In this document: positions 59,971 to 64,000 of the stretch, piece by piece
Position numbering within the stretch: the first letter of the stretch is position 1
Layout of the letters: each line of letters begins with the position of its first letter
Assembly (NCBI RefSeq): GCF_007859395.1
Contig: NZ_VOHD01000008.1
Location: 186,001 to 250,000 of the forward strand
Length of the DNA: 64,000 nucleotides
From: Planomicrobium sp. CPCC 101110
GTDB lineage: Bacteria > Bacillota > Bacilli > Bacillales_A > Planococcaceae
Direction: 5' to 3'
Notes under the pieces: model-generated
Seen by the model: only the letters and a program-made list of their open reading frames with translations
The model's database searches: none
What the model was told of the DNA's origin: nothing
Program-made: the position numbers and the translations under genes

Positions 59971-61476
59971 TCACCGTTTCTGTGCCGCTTCGCGCTTCAC
60001 GATTTTATCGCTCACTTGCTGGCCGCTCAGTGTAACCATCGGCATGCCGCCACCAGGGTTTACTGTTCCGCCGACAAAATAAAGGTTGTCGTAGAGGGCG
60101 CTTTGTTTTTGATGCTTGAATCCCCTATTCGTCTTTTTGTCGGAAACCGTGCCGTAAATGGCGCCTCGGTCGGAGCCGTAAGTGCGTTCAATATCGTGCG
60201 GCGTCCAGACATCGCGCGTCACGATGTTGTCGCGCAGGCCATGCAAACCCATGCGCTCCAACTTTTCAAGGACGCGTTTCTCGAATTCCAGATAGTCTTC
60301 TGCTGAGAATGGATTCTTCTGTATGTAAGGAATATGCGGCAGAATTTTCAAGTTTTCGTGGCCGGGAGGCGCTTGTGATGGGTCGGTTTTGTTGGTATTG
60401 ACCACGTAAATGGTTGGGTCATCCGGCAGCTGGTGCTTTTTGAACACTTTCTCCATCTGTTCATGCAGGTTCTCCGAAAAGAAGAAATTGTGGTGGTTCA
60501 AGAAAGGATATTCCTTTTTCACCCCGAGATGCAGTACAAGGCCGGAGCTTGCCGGTTCATATTTCTTTTCCAGCTTCCGTACAAACTTCTTATCGGCAGC
60601 GACCATCTTTTTATAGAACGGGATCACTTCCATATTGGACACATAATATTCGGCTGTTTTCACAGATCCGTCTTCAAGCTCCACGCCCGTGATTTCCCTG
60701 TTTTTATTGGTGAACACTTGCATGACGCCAAGGCCCGTATGGAGTTCGACGCCTTCCTCCTTAGCGAGTTTCGCCAAGCCTTCCGCAAGTTTATGCATCC
60801 CGCCCGGCACATACCAGCAGCCCTGGGCATGCTGCATGTAGATCATCATATTGAGAACCGCGGGTGCGCTATACGGAGAAGAGCCGACATATTTGATGAA
60901 ATAGGAGAGCATATCCCGCAGATGGGGATTGCTGATCCGCTTGGCAATCGCCCCGTGCATCGTCGAAATCAAATCAAATCCTTTTAGAGACGATATAACT
61001 CCCTGCTCGGCAATGATTTCTTTTGTCGTGTCCAGGCCCTTTTCAAAATAGCCGGCTTCGGTCGTGTCATAAAGCCGCTTCGCATATTTCAAGAACGCAT
61101 GATACTCTTTTATGTCCTGGCGGCTAAGCCAAGGGTTCTCCCGTTCCATCGAACGAAGGTCTCCGTATAAATCTAGCACCGTGCCGTCCGGAAAGAACGA
61201 ACGCCACTCGCGGTCCAGCCGCTTGATCGGCACATAGTCAGCCATCCGCTTCCCGCTTCCGCGGAACAGCTTTTCGAAAACATGCGGCATCGTCAAAATG
61301 GACGGGCCGAGGTCGAAACCGAAACCGTCCTGTTCCAGGCGGTTCAGCTTTCCGCCCAGGTGCGCATTCTTCTCATATAAAGATACAGAGTACCCGTTTT
61401 GCGCAAGAGATATGGCGGCAGACAAGCCTCCAAGGCCTCCCCCGATCACGAGTACGGATTTGTTGGGATTCGTCAT
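59971..61476 (-). CDS. crtP: Diaponeurosporene/diapolycopene oxygenase (CrtP/CrtNb type)
   Basis: A 501-residue FAD-dependent protein of the CrtI superfamily with the dinucleotide motif [17 protein letters not shown] (10-26; landmark GGGLGG) and the C-terminal FAD motif [21 protein letters not shown]. Throughout, it follows S. aureus CrtP rather than CrtN ([46 protein letters not shown] are the matching regions). CrtP-type enzymes oxidise terminal methyl groups of C30 carotenoids to aldehydes. Last gene of crtN-crtM-crtP, 29 bases after crtM. No crtQ or crtO lies in this window, so later steps are elsewhere or absent. Confidence 0.9.
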   Translation of the reverse strand: MTNPNKSVLVIGGGLGGLSAAISLAQNGYSVSLYEKNAHLGGKLNRLEQDGFGFDLGPSILTMPHVFEKLFRGSGKRMADYVPIKRLDREWRSFFPDGTVLDLYGDLRSMERENPWLSRQDIKEYHAFLKYAKRLYDTTEAGYFEKGLDTTKEIIAEQGVISSLKGFDLISTMHGAIAKRISNPHLRDMLSYFIKYVGSSPYSAPAVLNMMIYMQHAQGCWYVPGGMHKLAEGLAKLAKEEGVELHTGLGVMQVFTNKNREITGVELEDGSVKTAEYYVSNMEVIPFYKKMVAADKKFVRKLEKKYEPASSGLVLHLGVKKEYPFLNHHNFFFSENLHEQMEKVFKKHQLPDDPTIYVVNTNKTDPSQAPPGHENLKILPHIPYIQKNPFSAEDYLEFEKRVLEKLERMGLHGLRDNIVTRDVWTPHDIERTYGSDRGAIYGTVSDKKTNRGFKHQKQSALYDNLYFVGGTVNPGGGMPMVTLSGQQVSDKIVKREAAQKR

Positions 61477-61505
61477 ACGGGTACCGTCCTTCTTTCCAAA
61501 GTTTT

Positions 61506-62363
61506 TCAGCCCATCGACTCCGTTAAAATCCGGATCATTTCCCGTTTTGTCACGAAGTTTTTCTGGGCAAAGCAGTCATAATTGTTTTGGCGGACGCTCG
61601 TTAAAATTCCCCGGTAAACTTGCGCCGAGACTTGAACAGGCATCCGGCTGTCTTTATCAAAGTTCGAAATGCATTCAAGAAATTCGTCATACAAAACCTC
61701 AGCCCGGTTGGCCATCGCTTCCCAAACCTGGATAAAACTATCGGTGATCTCCGAATTGGCCAACTGGCTGACGCGGTAGCCGGCTCTTTGAAGCTCCTCG
61801 GCAGGAAGATAGATTCTTCCTTTCTCGCGGTAGTCTTCGCCTACATCCCTTAAAATATTCGTCAATTGCATCGCCACGCCGAGACTGATGGCTGCGTCTG
61901 TGCAATCCACTTTGGAACCGGAAGCGATGATCGGCAAAAGCATGCGGCCGACCGATCCTGCCACGTAATAGCTGTAGGTTTCAACATCCTCCAGCGTTTT
62001 TGGGGTGGAAAACGAGATGTCCATCCGCTGCCCTTTGATCTGGTCGTAGAATGGCTCGAAATCCATTTCATAAGTGTCGAACACCACACGCAAAGCGCGC
62101 CACAACGGATGGTTGATCTCCTGTTTTTGGCCAAAGCGACGGAGTTCGTCCGTCAATTTGTCCAAGGCTGTCAGCTGAGCTGAACTTCCACGGTTTTCAT
62201 CAACGCTGTCATCCGCTGTCCGGCAAAACGCATAAATGGCATAGACAGCACGGGCTTTTTCTTCGGGAAGTCTTGAGAAGGCGTAATAGAAACTTTTCGA
62301 GTGCCGTTTAATGATTTCTTCGCAAAACGCAAAGTCGTCTCGGACAGACATTTGAGCAGTCAT
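61506..62363 (-). CDS. crtM: Dehydrosqualene (4,4'-diapophytoene) synthase
   Basis: A 285-residue trans-isoprenyl synthase. The first Asp-rich motif is D51-D52-S-V-D55 in [10 protein letters not shown] and the second is [17 protein letters not shown] (about 170-186); the [12 protein letters not shown] substrate region is at 22-33. It joins two farnesyl diphosphates head to head into 4,4'-diapophytoene, the committed C30 carotenoid step. Middle gene of the operon; the ATG has AAAGGGGAG six bases upstream that overlaps the end of crtN. Length fits CrtM. Confidence 0.93.
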   Translation of the reverse strand: MTAQMSVRDDFAFCEEIIKRHSKSFYYAFSRLPEEKARAVYAIYAFCRTADDSVDENRGSSAQLTALDKLTDELRRFGQKQEINHPLWRALRVVFDTYEMDFEPFYDQIKGQRMDISFSTPKTLEDVETYSYYVAGSVGRMLLPIIASGSKVDCTDAAISLGVAMQLTNILRDVGEDYREKGRIYLPAEELQRAGYRVSQLANSEITDSFIQVWEAMANRAEVLYDEFLECISNFDKDSRMPVQVSAQVYRGILTSVRQNNYDCFAQKNFVTKREMIRILTESMG

Positions 62364-62377
62364 GGAAAACTCCCCTT

Positions 62378-63898
62378 TCAGCGGGTGTGGAATAGGATTC
62401 CTTTGTCATCATGCAACAGTTCTTCTGTAGCGATTCGGGCGGACAACAAGACAATCGGAACACCGGCACCCGGATGTGTACTGCTTCCCGTAAAGTAAAG
62501 GTTCTCACAATGGGTGGCTTTACTTTGGGGACGCATATGGTTGCTTTGCGCGAGTGTTGGCTGAAGGCCGAAAGTGGCTCCGTTATAGGCATTGAAGCGC
62601 CGTTCGAAATCGGGCGGTGTCATATACGATTCAGAGACGATTTCCTGCTTCACATTCTCAAAGCCCTTGATTTTTTCCAAAGCATCCAGTATATTGCTGC
62701 GGTAATGCTGGATCGTTTCATCGTCCCATTCATATTGGGAACACGACTTATCAGAAACAGGAACAAGGACGTACAATCCGTCCTTCCCTTCAGGCGCTAA
62801 GGCCGGATCGAGCTTAGAACCAATATAGACGTAGAATGACGCTGTGTCGAGGCGTTTTCCTGAAAAGATATCATTCAAATTCCGTTCAAGCTCTTCATTG
62901 AAGATAAAGTTATGGGCATTCGGCACTTCGTCGTACTTCTTGTCCATTCCAAGATACATCAGGAAGCAGGAACAGGAGTATTTCATGCTGTCGATTTTCT
63001 TATCGGTGTATTTCCCTTTTGCCTTTGGTTCTGAAACAAGATTTTTCATCGCATACGGAAAATCGGCATTGCACATCACAAAATCCGACGGAATGAATTC
63101 GCCGTTCAGTTGAATGCCTATCGCCTGCCCATCTTCGATGACAATCTCGTCCACAGGGGAGTTGTACTGGACGGTACCGCCCATTTCCAGAAACAACCGT
63201 TCAAGGGATTGCGCAAGCGTATACATCCCGCCCTTGATGAACCATACGCCATAAAGGAACTCGATCATCGGGATCATCGTGTAAAGCGAAGGCCCGCTGT
63301 AAGGAGAAACACCGATGTATAAGGTTTGGAAACTGATCATTTGCTTCAGGCGTTCGTTTTTGATGTATTTGCTGATAAATGAATCCGCGTTGTCGAAAGT
63401 CTTCAGTTTGAGGCCTTGGCGCAGCACTGCCGGATTGTAGAAGTCCGTTGGTTTGCGGAAAGGTTTTTGAAGGAAATGTTCTTTGGCCACTACAAAACGG
63501 CTGTAGATCTCCTGTATATATTTGAAAAAGCCCAGCGCATCTTCTTCCCCGAACGACTCGAGCGTTTTGGTCAATTTGATAAGATCTGAACTGATTTCAT
63601 AATGCTCATCCGGCTCTCCTTCAAAAAACACACTATACATAGGGTCCAGGCGCTCCATCGGGATATAATCATCCGGGTCGACACCGCACACTTCAAACAC
63701 TTCACGGTAAAGTTCCGGCATCATGACAATAGTCGGCCCCAAGTCGAACTGGTAGCCATCTTGTTGGATCCTATGCATCTTTCCGCCAGGCAAAGCTTCT
63801 TTTTCATATAACTTGACTTCATATCCAGCATGCTGCAGCCGGCAAGCGCTTGCAAGTCCAGCGACGCCTGCCCCGATAACACTGACACTCTTTTTCAA
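62378..63898 (-). CDS. crtN: Dehydrosqualene (4,4'-diapophytoene) desaturase
   Basis: A 506-residue CrtI-type FAD desaturase: SVIGAGVAGLASACRLQ (4-20), FDLGPTIVMMP, FQTLYIGVSPYSGPSLY near the middle and the C-terminal TGSSTHPGAGVPIVLLSARIA. It introduces double bases into 4,4'-diapophytoene to give yellow C30 carotenoids; the companion CrtP-type gene oxidises the product. The TTG start at 63898 is six bases after GAGGAG, with AAGGAG nearby. First gene of the operon, behind a sigma-B-like promoter at the window edge. Confidence 0.92.
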   Translation of the reverse strand: MKKSVSVIGAGVAGLASACRLQHAGYEVKLYEKEALPGGKMHRIQQDGYQFDLGPTIVMMPELYREVFEVCGVDPDDYIPMERLDPMYSVFFEGEPDEHYEISSDLIKLTKTLESFGEEDALGFFKYIQEIYSRFVVAKEHFLQKPFRKPTDFYNPAVLRQGLKLKTFDNADSFISKYIKNERLKQMISFQTLYIGVSPYSGPSLYTMIPMIEFLYGVWFIKGGMYTLAQSLERLFLEMGGTVQYNSPVDEIVIEDGQAIGIQLNGEFIPSDFVMCNADFPYAMKNLVSEPKAKGKYTDKKIDSMKYSCSCFLMYLGMDKKYDEVPNAHNFIFNEELERNLNDIFSGKRLDTASFYVYIGSKLDPALAPEGKDGLYVLVPVSDKSCSQYEWDDETIQHYRSNILDALEKIKGFENVKQEIVSESYMTPPDFERRFNAYNGATFGLQPTLAQSNHMRPQSKATHCENLYFTGSSTHPGAGVPIVLLSARIATEELLHDDKGILFHTR

Positions 63899-63973
63899 TC
63901 AGATCTCCTCAATTCTCCTTATAATAAGACGCTGTACAATCAACCTAAGCAATACAATGTATTAGTCCTATTT

Positions 63974-63998
63974 ATTCCCTGCCTATAAGGTTTGAAAC
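63974..63998 (-). promoter_or_regulatory. Sigma-B-like promoter of the carotenoid operon
   Basis: On the minus strand, GTTTCA (63998-63993), 13 bases, GGGAAT (63979-63974). This fits the sigma-B consensus GTTTAA, 12-15 bases, GGGTAT. It lies about 75 bases before the crtN start. The staphylococcal crt operon is known to depend on sigma-B. The window ends two bases upstream of it. Confidence 0.6.
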
Positions 63999-64000
63999 AT

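Noticed and set aside
59783..59974. A minus-strand frame overlapping the end of crtP
   Set aside because: It reads straight through the carotenoid-operon terminator hairpin, so it is a by-product of that inverted repeat.

Overview
The window looks like chromosomal DNA of a Gram-positive bacterium of the Planococcaceae (Planococcus or a close relative). The case rests on strong AAAGGAGG-type ribosome binding sites, frequent TTG and GTG starts, a staphylococcal-type C30 carotenoid operon (crtN-crtM-crtP), a pspA-ydjG-ydjH-ydjI operon arranged as in Bacillus subtilis, a lipoteichoic acid synthase and a class I fructose-bisphosphate aldolase. No rRNA, tRNA, insertion sequence, prophage or CRISPR array is visible. 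Almost every transcription unit ends in a clear intrinsic hairpin terminator, so operon borders are well defined. The assignment to genus is inference.

Layout. 1-4.6 kb: housekeeping and metabolic genes (end of an SDR, EamA exporter, class I aldolase, PLP aminotransferase). 4.8-9.7 kb, minus strand: a cyclic-di-GMP cluster made of a cupin/HD-GYP protein, an unknown secreted protein, a membrane GGDEF protein and a secreted subtilisin-like protease; a c-di-GMP-I (GEMM) riboswitch with its own sigma-A promoter and terminator lies just ahead of the protease. 10-17.7 kb: a BsuPI-domain lipoprotein divergent from that protease, a TM2 protein, a DJ-1/PfpI protein, unknown genes, a mismatch DNA glycosylase, an Abi_2 (HEPN) protein, a BCCT transporter and several gene remnants. 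17.8-20.7 kb: two integral membrane proteins (DUF819, YjiH). 20.7-24.7 kb: a three-gene ABC importer of the iron/2-aminoethylphosphonate type behind a PhoP-box-like array. 24.9-31.1 kb: DUF1697, DUF2798 and SDR genes, then a citS-citT-citM-like citrate module with a cre-like site. 31.2-37.9 kb: a peptide ABC importer with a fused double ATPase, two permeases with long N-terminal membrane extensions, and a binding lipoprotein whose lobes appear circularly permuted. 38-42 kb: a GAF-LuxR regulator divergent from a zinc alcohol dehydrogenase, a Nudix hydrolase and a membrane protein. 42.1-45.7 kb: the pspA-ydjGHI envelope-stress operon. 45.9-52.2 kb: YitT protein, alanine/sodium symporter, NAD(P)-dependent epimerase, LtaS. 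52.4-56.9 kb: a two-gene unit with a large coiled-coil SF1 helicase. 57.1-59.6 kb: esterase, SRPBCC protein, S51-like protein. 60-64 kb: carotenoid operon with a sigma-B-like promoter.

The points most worth following up are the riboswitch-controlled protease and signalling cluster, the apparently permuted peptide-binding protein with its unusual permeases, and the PhoP-box array that argues for a phosphorus rather than an iron substrate for the 20.7-24.7 kb transporter.
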